Assembly: GCF_014596475.1 (NCBI RefSeq)
Contig: NZ_MECJ01000011.1
Location: 186,001 to 250,000 of the forward strand
Reading direction: 5' to 3'
Source: Streptomyces sp. CBMA152
Lineage (GTDB): Bacteria > Actinomycetota > Actinomycetes > Streptomycetales > Streptomycetaceae
DNA: 64,000 bases
The translations under genes were made by a program, and so were the position numbers. The stretch's first letter is position 1. Each line of letters starts with the position of its first letter. The notes beneath the pieces were generated by a model. The model saw nothing but the letters and a program-made list of their open reading frames with translations, made no database searches and was not told where the DNA came from. Shown piece after piece: positions 1 to 7,724 of the stretch.

Positions 1-149
1 GCCCGTCCGAGACCGAGGTCACGCTCACCTACGACTGGTCGGCGGTGCCGCAGTACATCCGGGACCGCGGCATCCCGTTCCCGCCCTTCGGCCCCGAGCA
101 TCTGACCAACTCGCTGCACCACCTGGCCGGGCTGGTCTCCGGCAGGTGA
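1..149 (+). CDS. SRPBCC-family protein, C-terminal end (partial)
   Basis: The open frame enters from the left edge and ends at TGA 147-149, giving the last 48 residues. The tail combines a beta-strand (TEVTLTYDW) with an amphipathic C-terminal helix (EHLTNSLHHLAGLV) and the stretch IPFPPFGPEHL. This is typical of the end of START/SRPBCC (polyketide cyclase-like) proteins common in Streptomyces, where the last helix closes a hydrophobic ligand pocket. The catalytic or binding part lies outside the window, so no ligand can be proposed. Family assignment is moderate; function is unknown. Confidence 0.6.
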   Translation, partial: PSETEVTLTYDWSAVPQYIRDRGIPFPPFGPEHLTNSLHHLAGLVSGR

Positions 150-470
150 CGCCGTCGACCTGACGCTGTAGAGGAGAGACCGGCAACCCTCAGATCTGGG
201 GGTCCCCCGGTAGACGCCGACCGTGGTGTCGGCGGGTATCTCGCTCTCCCCGTACACCCCCGGCGACGCCTACGCCTCCACCGGCCCGCTGAACCACAAC
301 GGTTTGACGTCCGCCTCGCGCCGAACGCGGCTCGTGCACAGGATCCGGCCGACCGGCTGAGTCGGGAAGTGTCCCCGGTCGGCATCCCGGGCAGGCAACT
401 TCTGGTCCCCGCCACGAGGCGGGCGGCATGGGGCAGTTCATCGTGTGGCAGCCGAAAGTGAGGCGGTCCC
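150..470. other. Intergenic stretch without a recognisable gene
   Basis: These 321 bases separate the SRPBCC gene end from the next GTG start. A short G/C palindrome (GGGGGTCCCCC) near 198-208 could act as a weak terminator for the upstream gene. Some stretches have coding-like third-position G/C on the plus strand (about 223-360), but there is no start signal or recognisable domain. I see nothing else there. Confidence 0.4.
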
Positions 471-1010
471 GTGTTGTACGCATTCGGCTTCGAGCGGGTC
501 GGTGTCGTAGTCGGTGATCTCTACTTCGTCAATCCCGAACCCGAGCCAGGACAGGAGGGTCCCGAGCGGGGAGTCCGTATCGAGCTGCGGATGCTGGAGC
601 CGGGCGAGTTGAAAGGGTCCATCTACTCCGCGCGGCCCATCATGATCGACCGTCCGCTGTGGCGGGGCGACCTGCTGGAGTCCGCGGACGGCCCCTTCGC
701 GACCTTTGACCGGACGCACCATCACCCGAGGTTCCGCGCGTGGGAACCCGGCCTTCGGGTCTTCGTCGAGCAGCTCACCGCAGACCCCTTGGGCTGGGTG
801 GCAGAGCGGCTCTGTGACCTGGACGGGCTGCTCAAGGAGGCGGGAGTGGCCCCGGACGAGGTGGGGCCGGCGGACTCGGTGGACCTGCGTCGTACGGTTC
901 CGCAGATCATGGACGCCATCAACCTGCTCCTTGAGGGGATCCGCGACGGCCGCCTGGCCCAGCCACCGGGTGACGAGCCGGTCACCGAGGCCCGGCGGGG
1001 CTGGCTGTAG
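471..1010 (+). CDS. Uncharacterised 179-aa protein, paralogue of the gene at 10923-11462
   Basis: I do not recognise a characterised family. The start GTG 471 (MLYAFGFERVGV) was chosen because the paralogue on the minus strand at 10923-11462 starts at the same residue and has the same length. Shared blocks are DLY near the N-terminus, EGPERGVR, a central RPLWR-DLLES block, and a histidine-rich block (DRTHHHPRF here, DRAHYHPRF in the paralogue), then LTADP-GW. The proteins look soluble, with no signal peptide or membrane span. The conserved His residues could bind a metal or act in catalysis, but that is inference. The upstream AGGCGG at about 461 is a plausible ribosome site. The gene is followed by a strong hairpin at 1046-1082. 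Confidence 0.75.
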   Translation: MLYAFGFERVGVVVGDLYFVNPEPEPGQEGPERGVRIELRMLEPGELKGSIYSARPIMIDRPLWRGDLLESADGPFATFDRTHHHPRFRAWEPGLRVFVEQLTADPLGWVAERLCDLDGLLKEAGVAPDEVGPADSVDLRRTVPQIMDAINLLLEGIRDGRLAQPPGDEPVTEARRGWL

Positions 1011-1347
1011 CTGACGCCGGGTCCGGGTGTCAGTCCACAGTGAGTGGGTGCCCGCCCGCCGCTGATGGGCGGGCAGGCACCCGCGGTGTACGCCGAGACG
1101 GGGGACCTCCGCGTAGACCGCCACCGGCGACCGGGCCAGGAGAAAGCCGCTTCGCCGGAGCATGGGGCTCCAACGAGCGTGGCAGCCACCGCCCACGGCA
1201 CAACAGCACCCCCTCAGCCAACAACTCCCGGACCGTGGCCGACGGGCGACGGGTCCCGCCGATAGGCCCGGTGCCGCGCCCGCTCTCTCGCCGCGCGCGA
1301 ACTACGGTCGGCACCGCCGACAGACTCCCGGCCGGACGTCTGCGTCG
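1011..1347. other. Intergenic stretch between two convergent genes
   Basis: These 337 bases lie between the 179-aa gene and the stop of the minus-strand reductase. They hold the hairpin listed at 1046-1082. The remainder shows no start signal with a ribosome site and no recognisable protein motif on either strand. Confidence 0.4.
1046..1082 (+). terminator. G/C-rich hairpin, probable terminator
   Basis: The arms GGGTGCCCGCCCGCC and GGCGGGCAGGCACCC pair around a short loop 36 bases after the stop of the 179-aa gene. There is no T-run, as is usual in Streptomyces. It can serve either strand, since the neighbours converge. Confidence 0.6.
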
Positions 1348-1962
1348 TCACTGCCCGGTTCGCGGCAGATGCTCCTTCGCGTCGTCGTACGCGCCGTCGC
1401 CGGCAGGCTCGGCCGGGGCATAGACCAGGTGCAGCACTCCGGTCTGGAACGCCTCGGAGGAGATCAGCCGCAGCGGGATCGGGCTCTCGCCCTCGTCGAA
1501 CAGCCGCATACCCTTGCGTACCGCGAGAGGGTGCACCAGCAGATGCAGCTCGTCCAACAGCCCGGCGGCCAGCAGTTGGCGGACGACCGAGATCGAGCCG
1601 CTGAGGGAGATGTCTCCGCCCGACTCGTTCTTCAAGGCGGTGACGGCGTCGACGAGGTCACCCTCCAACTGCTCCGAGTTCCGCCAGGTGAACTCAAGCT
1701 TCCGGTTCGACGCGACGATCTTGCGGGCGCCGCCGAGCGTCTTGGCGAAACCGGCGTCCTCGCCGCCCGCCACCTCCCGCTCCGGCCACGCCCCCGCGAA
1801 GCTGTCGTAGGTCTTGCGACCGAACAGCACGGTGTCGGCCGCGCCGAGCATCGCGCCGACCGCCTCGCCCATCTCGTCGTTGAAATAAGGGAAGTGCCAC
1901 TGGTCGGGGGCCTCCACCACCCCGTCGAGCGAGATGAACAGGCCGGCCGTGATCTTCCTCAT
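1348..1962 (-). CDS. RibD-C/dihydrofolate reductase-family protein
   Basis: This 204-aa protein has the hallmarks of the small DHFR/RibD C-terminal family (YyaP/YwjB type). The N-terminus is a strand running into SLDGVVEAP, followed by GRKTYDSF, a KIVASNRKL strand, ISLSGSISVV (nucleotide-binding GS), and a C-terminal DELHLLVHPLAV-RLF. These proteins probably reduce pteridine-like or unknown substrates with NAD(P)H; the substrate is not predictable. A clear GGGAGGGACATC ribosome site precedes ATG 1962. The gene is divergent from the methyltransferase at 2119. A related protein is encoded at 22028-22588. Confidence 0.85.
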   Translation of the reverse strand: MRKITAGLFISLDGVVEAPDQWHFPYFNDEMGEAVGAMLGAADTVLFGRKTYDSFAGAWPEREVAGGEDAGFAKTLGGARKIVASNRKLEFTWRNSEQLEGDLVDAVTALKNESGGDISLSGSISVVRQLLAAGLLDELHLLVHPLAVRKGMRLFDEGESPIPLRLISSEAFQTGVLHLVYAPAEPAGDGAYDDAKEHLPRTGQ

Positions 1963-2118
1963 GATGTCCCTCCCAGGCGACCGCGCGGTGCGGTCTGCCG
2001 CTAGTAAGACGGGGGGAGCGGGAGAAACTCATCGGTGTGCCAAGTGCCGCTCCGGGCGCCGCGCCTGATCACCCCATCCCGAGCACCCCGTCCTCAACCC
2101 CTCTGCCACACTCACCCC

Positions 2119-2922
2119 ATGGCTGAGAACGACAGCGACCGCGGCTATCTGCTGGACAACCGACAGTCCGAGGCGGGTGTACGGTTCCGCGCCCTGGGCG
2201 AGTTGTTCGACCCGGTGACGTTCCGGCACGTCGACCGGCTCGGGATCGGTGCCGGTATGCGGTGCTGGGAGGTCGGGGCCGGCGGAACGTCCGTACCTCT
2301 CGGGCTAGCGGAGCGAGTGGGTCCGACCGGTACGGTGATCGCCACCGACATCGATGTGTCCTGGACGCGGGGTATCGCCGACGGGGTGATCGAGGTGCTG
2401 TCCCACGACGTGGCGGCCGATCCCCCGCCGCCCGGCGCCTTCGATCTTGTGCACGCCCGGCTGGTCCTGGTGCATGTCACCGACCGCGCCGAGGCACTGC
2501 GCCGGATGGTCCAGGCGCTGCGGCCCGGTGGGTGGCTGCTTCTGGAGGACGCCGACCCCATGTTGCTACCGCTGGTGTGCCCTGACGAGTCGGGTCCCGA
2601 ACAGCGGCTCGCCAACCGGTTGCGGTCCGGCTTCCGTACGCTGATGGCCGCACGCGGCGCGGACCTCGCGTACGGGCGGACCCTGCCCAGGGTGCTCCGC
2701 GAAGCCGGTCTGGCCGATGTGCAGGCCGACGCGTACTTCCCCATCACCTCCCCGGCCTGCGCCGTGCTCGAAGACGCGACGGTGCGACAGGTCCGCCACC
2801 ATCTGGTCGCGCAAGGCCTCGCGACCGACGAGGAGATCGACAGCCACTTGGCCAACGTCGCCGCCGGCCGACTCGACCTGGCCACCGCCCCGATGATCTC
2901 GGCGTGGGGCCGCCGCCCATAA
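2119..2922 (+). CDS. Class I SAM-dependent methyltransferase
   Basis: This 267-aa protein has a Rossmann-type methyltransferase core. Motif I is EVGAGGTSVPLGLAE at residues 51-65, the acidic end of strand 2 is ATDID (75-79), motif III-like FDLVHARLVLVHV follows, and then LRPGGWLLLEDAD. The downstream region is variable and would bind the acceptor. ATG 2119 is preferred over an in-frame ATG 84 bases upstream, because the extra N-terminus is proline/arginine-rich and unlike the family. No substrate can be named. Neighbours give no pathway context. Confidence 0.85.
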   Translation: MAENDSDRGYLLDNRQSEAGVRFRALGELFDPVTFRHVDRLGIGAGMRCWEVGAGGTSVPLGLAERVGPTGTVIATDIDVSWTRGIADGVIEVLSHDVAADPPPPGAFDLVHARLVLVHVTDRAEALRRMVQALRPGGWLLLEDADPMLLPLVCPDESGPEQRLANRLRSGFRTLMAARGADLAYGRTLPRVLREAGLADVQADAYFPITSPACAVLEDATVRQVRHHLVAQGLATDEEIDSHLANVAAGRLDLATAPMISAWGRRP

Positions 2923-3000
2923 CCCTCCTTCCCGGCCGACTCGCGACACGTTCGATTACTGTGATCACTTCATCAGCAGGAGCGACCAGGGAGGGGCGTC

Positions 3001-3699
3001 GTGCGTACGGCACCGGTGGCTGTGACGAGGGCCGTTACAGGGGTTTTGGCGTGCGTGACGGCAGGTGCCGCCGTGGTCGGCTGCTCCGGGGGCGGTACGG
3101 GGAAGGGGCGCTCCGCCGAGGAGTTGCTCCGTGACGCGAACAGCACGATGGGCGCGCTCCGTTCGGTGACCATCGACTCCAAATCCACCGGTGGTACGTG
3201 GGGCACCACCTCCAGCCACCACACGACCGACCTCAAACACACCTGCGCGACCAAGACGACCTGGGCCTCGGGCGCCGTCTTCGAGCAGATCCGGATCGGC
3301 GACACGGATTACGCCCGCCCGAACGCCGCGTACCTCAAGGCGGCGGGTCACCCGATGACGGGTGCGCGGCAGCAGTCGCGGTGGGTGAAAACCCTCACCA
3401 GCGAGGCGACGCCCGGGGACGGACTCGTCGAGTGCACCCGGGAGTTCGCCTCCTTCGGCAAGGCGCGGCAGAGCGACCCGGTCGACGTCGACGGCACCCG
3501 CACGATCCCGCTCCAGGTGACGGACGATGCGGACAAGGGCGGAACGTACACCTTCTACGTCGCCGCCGAGGGCAAGCCGTACATCCTCAAGGTCCTCTAC
3601 AAGGGCGCCAAGCTCCAGAGCACCACGTCGTTCAGCGCCTTCGACAAACCGCTGGACGTACGGGCTCTGGCGGCGACCGAAGTGGTCGACATGGGCTAG
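3001..3699 (+). CDS. Putative secreted lipoprotein, LppX/LprG-like
   Basis: GTG 3001 opens a 232-aa protein with a lipoprotein signal ending in the lipobox VVGC (Cys28), so it should be anchored to the outer face of the membrane. The mature part begins with a helix (AEELLRDANSTMGALRSV) followed by beta-strands including TIDSKSTG and YTFYVAAEGKPYILKVLY. This resembles the half-barrel of LppX/LprG-type actinobacterial lipoproteins, which carry hydrophobic cargo; that similarity is suggestive only. It converges with another lipoprotein of similar layout at 3727-4500. Confidence 0.75.
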   Translation: MRTAPVAVTRAVTGVLACVTAGAAVVGCSGGGTGKGRSAEELLRDANSTMGALRSVTIDSKSTGGTWGTTSSHHTTDLKHTCATKTTWASGAVFEQIRIGDTDYARPNAAYLKAAGHPMTGARQQSRWVKTLTSEATPGDGLVECTREFASFGKARQSDPVDVDGTRTIPLQVTDDADKGGTYTFYVAAEGKPYILKVLYKGAKLQSTTSFSAFDKPLDVRALAATEVVDMG

Positions 3700-3726
3700 C
3701 TCGTCGTTCATCCCGACCGGCCCGGC

Positions 3727-4500
3727 TCACCTGCCAGGCAGCCCGGCCGCAAGATTCTTCTCGGCCAGGGCTTCGATACGCGCTGAGCGCACGGTCTGCG
3801 TGACCTTCGGCGGCTGCACTGTGACCGACTCGCCATACCCCTGAAACTGGAAGTCGACGGGTTGAGGCGCGACGGTCGGCATGTCCACGGTGAGCCTCCG
3901 CATGTAGGGCGTTCCGTCGGCCTTCACGTAGACGGTCACCGAGTTCCCCTGGCCGCCTTGCCGCAGCGGGACGAGGCGCTCGCCCTGCTCGGTGATTTCC
4001 GTGTCGCGGACGGCGCGCCGGCCGGGTGTGGCCATCTGGTCGGCGAGCTGACGCACGGCCGTCAGGGCGCACAGGTCGGCCATGCTTCGGTGAATTCTCC
4101 CCTTCGGGCTCAACTCCAGCCATTTACCGCTCAGTTCCTGCTTCAGCTGTACGCCCTCCGGGCTGACGGCGCCGATGTCCAGGAGGTCGTCACTCCAGTT
4201 CATCCAGGTGCGGCCGCCGCGCTCGACGGCGACGTGGAAAACCCTGTTCTGGGCCGTGACACGGCAGTTGTCGTCACGATCAACGGAGATGTCGACGCGG
4301 CCTCCCATGGCCACTGCGGAGTCGGCCGAGACTCGTACCGACGAAGCCGCCTTGAACAGTTGCAGGGACTGCGACAAAAGCTCACTGTCCGCACGCCGCC
4401 CGTTCTCGCCCGCGCTGCTCGCCCCGCCTTCGCAGGCAGTCAGCGTCAGCACCGCCCCTGCCGCGCCGAGTATCGCGAACCGCTTTGCCCTGCTTGTCAC
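3727..4500 (-). CDS. Putative lipoprotein with LppX/LprG-like layout
   Basis: The 257-aa product has a signal peptide ending in the lipobox LTAC (Cys23). A helix (ELLSQSLQLFKAASSVRVS) and beta-rich segments follow, including NSVTVYVKADGTPYMRRLTV, close in style to the lipoprotein encoded convergently at 3001-3699 (compare YTFYVAAEGKPYILKV). GTG 4500 is chosen because it places the positively charged signal-peptide start immediately at the N-terminus. The upstream sequence is unusually A/T-rich (about 4501-4535) and probably holds the promoter; no strong ribosome site is seen. Function is unknown. Confidence 0.7.
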   Translation of the reverse strand: MTSRAKRFAILGAAGAVLTLTACEGGASSAGENGRRADSELLSQSLQLFKAASSVRVSADSAVAMGGRVDISVDRDDNCRVTAQNRVFHVAVERGGRTWMNWSDDLLDIGAVSPEGVQLKQELSGKWLELSPKGRIHRSMADLCALTAVRQLADQMATPGRRAVRDTEITEQGERLVPLRQGGQGNSVTVYVKADGTPYMRRLTVDMPTVAPQPVDFQFQGYGESVTVQPPKVTQTVRSARIEALAEKNLAAGLPGR

Positions 4501-4987
4501 TAAAAACCCACTCTTTTTATCAAAATACGTGCGGTTGCAACTGTAGAGGGAGGGCGTTCGGCACAGTCCACGGGGTTCTGGCGGCGGCAGTCGCCCGCGG
4601 TGCACGGGGCGCCGTGGGCATGGGTGCGTCAGTACGCGCGCGGCGGGGTGATCAGCACGCCGTTCCGGCACCGCGTACGCGAACTCCAGGCTGCTCCGGC
4701 TCACCGTGCGCGGAACAGCGCTGCCCCGCCGTCACCGACTTCGGCCTGACCGTGGACTCCACCGGACAACACGCCTGGTGCGGCGAGCCGGACAACCTCC
4801 TCAACGCCGTCAGCCGCCCCACCACGCCCACGGTATGAGGGCTTGGCCGCCTGACCACAGCCGAGAGGCGCGCACGCATTGCTGTCTGGTGCCGTCCTGC
4901 CGGAGCGGCGCGCGGCGGCCACTCCCGCACGACGGCGGCTTCCTGGTCACCGCCACCCTCCCGACCGCCACACCCTGACCGACGGCG
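4501..4987. other. Intergenic stretch with possible decayed coding sequence
   Basis: This 487-base gap follows the A/T-rich start region of the lipoprotein gene. On the plus strand, short stretches look like former coding sequence: one ends at about 4838, and another ends at 4978 with GGFLVTATLPTATP, which resembles the C-terminal end of NarL-type sensor kinases. Neither has a start or a complete domain. I treat them as possible remnants and do not call genes. Confidence 0.3.
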
Positions 4988-5464
4988 TCAGCGCGGCCAC
5001 TTCTCCGGAGTGGAGGGTGTGTCCACCCGGCAGACAGCGGGCGTGCCCGGCCCTGGGGACTTCCCCTCGGCGACCACCCGGACCCCGTCGAGCAGGATGC
5101 GGCAGGAGACCACCCCGTCCGCAGCGGGAACCACCTCCACCCGCGCCTCCTTGCCGACGTTCACGAACACCTCGGTGCTCCAAGGGAGTTGTACGGGACC
5201 GGTGCTCTCCTGCGCGTACTGCGACTTGTAACGGTCGGGGTTGTGCCCGTACCGCACATCGGTGGCCCGGGGCCCGCCGCCGACCGCAGCTCCTTCGTAC
5301 GTGAGGAACCAGGCGCTCCCCGCCGTGTGCCCCTTGATCCAGAACGCGATCTCCCGGGACCAGATCAGCCCGACGGCCACCAGGACGGCGAAGCCCAAGC
5401 CGATCACGACGAGCAGGACGCCGGCGCGGGAGGTGCGGTGGGGAGGGTGGGGTGCGTGTGCCAT
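4988..5464 (-). CDS. Membrane-anchored protein with MmpS-like extracellular domain
   Basis: The 158-aa protein has a short cytoplasmic N-terminus, one transmembrane helix (about residues 15-34, VLLVVIGLGFAVLVAVGLIW) and an exported domain. Its C-terminal half carries LPWSTEVFVNVGKEARVEVV, then VSCRILLDGVRVVAEG and a final Cys. This matches the MmpS-type fold, in which two cysteines bracket a conserved beta-hairpin. In mycobacteria MmpS proteins assist MmpL transporters, but no MmpL gene is nearby, and such stand-alone proteins are common in Streptomyces without known role. Confidence 0.7.
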   Translation of the reverse strand: MAHAPHPPHRTSRAGVLLVVIGLGFAVLVAVGLIWSREIAFWIKGHTAGSAWFLTYEGAAVGGGPRATDVRYGHNPDRYKSQYAQESTGPVQLPWSTEVFVNVGKEARVEVVPAADGVVSCRILLDGVRVVAEGKSPGPGTPAVCRVDTPSTPEKWPR

Positions 5465-5553
5465 GGGGGAACCTCGATCATTCCCGGGAGGGGATTTGTC
5501 AGCATTTGCGTACTTTACGCTGACGCTGGTCGGTCGGTGGGCAGGGCCGGTGG

Positions 5554-7500
5554 TCAGCTACCGCCACCTGCCGCCAGTGCTTCGCGTGCGCGGGCTATGT
5601 CCGGGGCGAGGGACTTCGCGTCGGGTACCGGCGGGAGCATGTCGGCGTCGCGGAGTCGCTGGGTGAGCTTGTCCAGGTATTCCTGGCGGTCCTCGCGGGA
5701 GTGGCTGGGGCCGTGCAGGGCCGCCTGCCAGGACTCGTCCTTCCAGCGGTCGATGTCGACCTCCTGCTTGATGAACTCCTCGTTGTACTGCCTGGCGCGC
5801 TCCACCAGGGCGTCGCGGATCGCGGTGTCGAACCGCTGCCGGATCTGCTGCGGCAGCCCGTCGATCCGCCCCTCGGCGGCGCGCTCGGCGCTGCGCGTCA
5901 GCAGCCGCTTGGCCGAATCCGAGGCACCACCGCGCTGGATCTCGGCGATCTTCTCGGCGGTGTTGTGCAGCACCACCGCCTTCTCCGCCTCCAACTGCTG
6001 CCGCTCGGCCTGCGCGGCCGAGGCGACCAACTTCGGCAGGCCCTGCTTGCGGAAGTCCGCGAAGGTCTGCCCCCACGCCTCGTCACGCGCCTTCTGGAAC
6101 ACCGTGATCGAGGGAATCTGCGCCTCCTGCCACTTCGCGGTGAAATACCGGGCGCCGTGCAACGTCAGCCCGGCCGGCCACAACGGACTCACCAGCAGCG
6201 CGTCGGCCCCGAAACAGGCCGCGGTGTCATCGGCGTCGAACCGGCCGTGGTCGCCGTTGGCCGCGGCCTGCGTGCCACAGCCCACGAACGGGACGATCGC
6301 GGTGAGAGCGGCGGCCTTGTCCAGACTGGTGGTGTCCTCGGCGAAGGCGTCGTACACACCCTTCGCCCACAGCGCGCCTCCGGCCACGACCAGCGCTCCC
6401 TTGGCCGTCCCGGCGGCCGACTTCAGCCCCGCCCTCAGCTTGACCTTCGCCTCGGGCGACAGTCTCGTGTACTGCCGGATCCGGGCGTGGACATCGGCGG
6501 GCGACAAGGTCTTGCCGTCACGCGCGACCACCTTCAGCCCGTACTTGCCCGCCAGTTCCCCAAAAACCTTCTCGACTTGCCCCGCCTCCAGCTCTTCCAA
6601 CGCCTGACCGCTCGGCTTCTCCTCCGTGGGCGCGGTGGTCCCGCACAGGTTCACGGAACGCTTGGCGCGGCCGCCGGAGCCGCTGGGAGAGCACGGCATA
6701 CGGGCGGGGACGAAGCCGGGATGGTCCGCGTCGAAGGCGTCGTTGACCTGAAGGCTCTTGATTCGCTTCCCGTCCACCGTGAATTCGCCCCTGGCTATCA
6801 CGGCCTCGGACCACGTGCCGATCTTTCCGCTCTCGTCCACCTCGGCCACGCGCTCATAGACCTGGGCCGAGTGAATGTTCTGCGGATCGATCTTCCGGAA
6901 CGCCGCCCACTCCCGCTGGCCGAACTTCTGCCGTACGGAGGGCTTGTCCGCCACACCTTCCCGCTGTGCGGCGTCCTCGACGGAGACCATGTTTCCCTTG
7001 GTGGGCTTGATGATGTAGACGATGCCCCGGGAGACCGCGAACTTCCGCACCTTTCCGTCCGCGCCTTGCCGGAATTCATATCCGTAGGCGGCCGGCTGGT
7101 TTCCCGTTCCCAGGGCGAACTGCTTGGCGGTCGCCAGGTTCTCCGTGGTGGAGATGTACGGACTGATGTTGCGCTCGCCGCCCTGCAAGTGCCGCTCGAT
7201 GGAGAAGTCCAGGGACTGGGCCTCATCGGCCAGCCGTGCGTGCATGCCTTCCTTGAAGGCCCGCTCGGGATTCGGCTCGGTATAGCGGTCGGACGACTCA
7301 TAGGCCGGGTTCTTGGCCAGCGGCTCCTTCGGCCAGAGATTGGCCCCGCGATAGACGAAGTCCGGCAGAGTGCGCGATGCCACCATTTCTTGCATCGCGG
7401 GCGGTACGGGTTGGGCCTGGGCCACGGAGAGATCCGCGGCGACGACGACTGAACTCAGGAGCAGGACATGGGTGGTTGCAGCGGTCCAGCGAAGACGCAT
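5554..7500 (-). CDS. Secreted diphtheria-toxin-like AB toxin with cholera-type ADP-ribosyltransferase domain
   Basis: This is a 648-aa protein. Residues 1-29 form a Sec signal ending AQA. Residues 45-240 are an R-S-E ADP-ribosyltransferase of the enterotoxin A type: VYRG (Arg51), YISTT (Ser117), and QREWAAF (Gln195/Glu197) followed by IDPQNI. Enterotoxins have EQEVSAL and IPYSQI at the last position. Residues 270-286 are CSPSGSGGRAKRSVNLC, two cysteines around a furin motif RAKR-S, as in the diphtheria toxin nicking loop. Residues 390-455 contain LDKAAALTAIVPFVGCG and a second hydrophobic helix, resembling the diphtheria T-domain (LEKTTAALSILPGIGS). The C-terminus (480-648) is helical and unlike the diphtheria receptor domain. 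ATG 7500 has the site GGAAGG six bases upstream. The gene is divergent from leuE. Toxin function and eukaryotic target are inferred. Confidence 0.8.
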   Translation of the reverse strand: MRLRWTAATTHVLLLSSVVVAADLSVAQAQPVPPAMQEMVASRTLPDFVYRGANLWPKEPLAKNPAYESSDRYTEPNPERAFKEGMHARLADEAQSLDFSIERHLQGGERNISPYISTTENLATAKQFALGTGNQPAAYGYEFRQGADGKVRKFAVSRGIVYIIKPTKGNMVSVEDAAQREGVADKPSVRQKFGQREWAAFRKIDPQNIHSAQVYERVAEVDESGKIGTWSEAVIARGEFTVDGKRIKSLQVNDAFDADHPGFVPARMPCSPSGSGGRAKRSVNLCGTTAPTEEKPSGQALEELEAGQVEKVFGELAGKYGLKVVARDGKTLSPADVHARIRQYTRLSPEAKVKLRAGLKSAAGTAKGALVVAGGALWAKGVYDAFAEDTTSLDKAAALTAIVPFVGCGTQAAANGDHGRFDADDTAACFGADALLVSPLWPAGLTLHGARYFTAKWQEAQIPSITVFQKARDEAWGQTFADFRKQGLPKLVASAAQAERQQLEAEKAVVLHNTAEKIAEIQRGGASDSAKRLLTRSAERAAEGRIDGLPQQIRQRFDTAIRDALVERARQYNEEFIKQEVDIDRWKDESWQAALHGPSHSREDRQEYLDKLTQRLRDADMLPPVPDAKSLAPDIARAREALAAGGGS

Positions 7501-7695
7501 GACAAACCTTCCGGTCTTCCGGGCGATATCGGATGCCGGGATTTCATCACCCGGCGCCCATGCGCCACACGAGGCCGAAGTCCTCAAACGGAGGACCTAC
7601 TCCCCGCAACCAACTCGGCCGCCACACCGTCCCCGCGCCGCTCCAGCCGCTACACCATGCGGCCCGGTGCCACATCGTGAAACACCCGGACCGAC

Positions 7696-7715
7696 TGTCA
7701 CACCGCTGTGCGACA
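7696..7715 (+). promoter_or_regulatory. Inverted repeat just upstream of leuE
   Basis: TGTCACAC and GTGCGACA form a near-perfect dyad (7 of 8) around CGCT, ending 9 bases before the leuE ATG. The position overlaps where a promoter or leaderless start would lie, so it is a candidate operator. The cognate regulator is not visible. Confidence 0.35.
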
Positions 7716-7724
7716 CTCGGCGGC

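Noticed and set aside
4839..4978. A fragment ending GGFLVTATLPTATP that resembles a sensor kinase C-terminus
   Set aside because: Only the last few residues fit and no upstream kinase sequence is recognisable, so it is noted only as possible decay.
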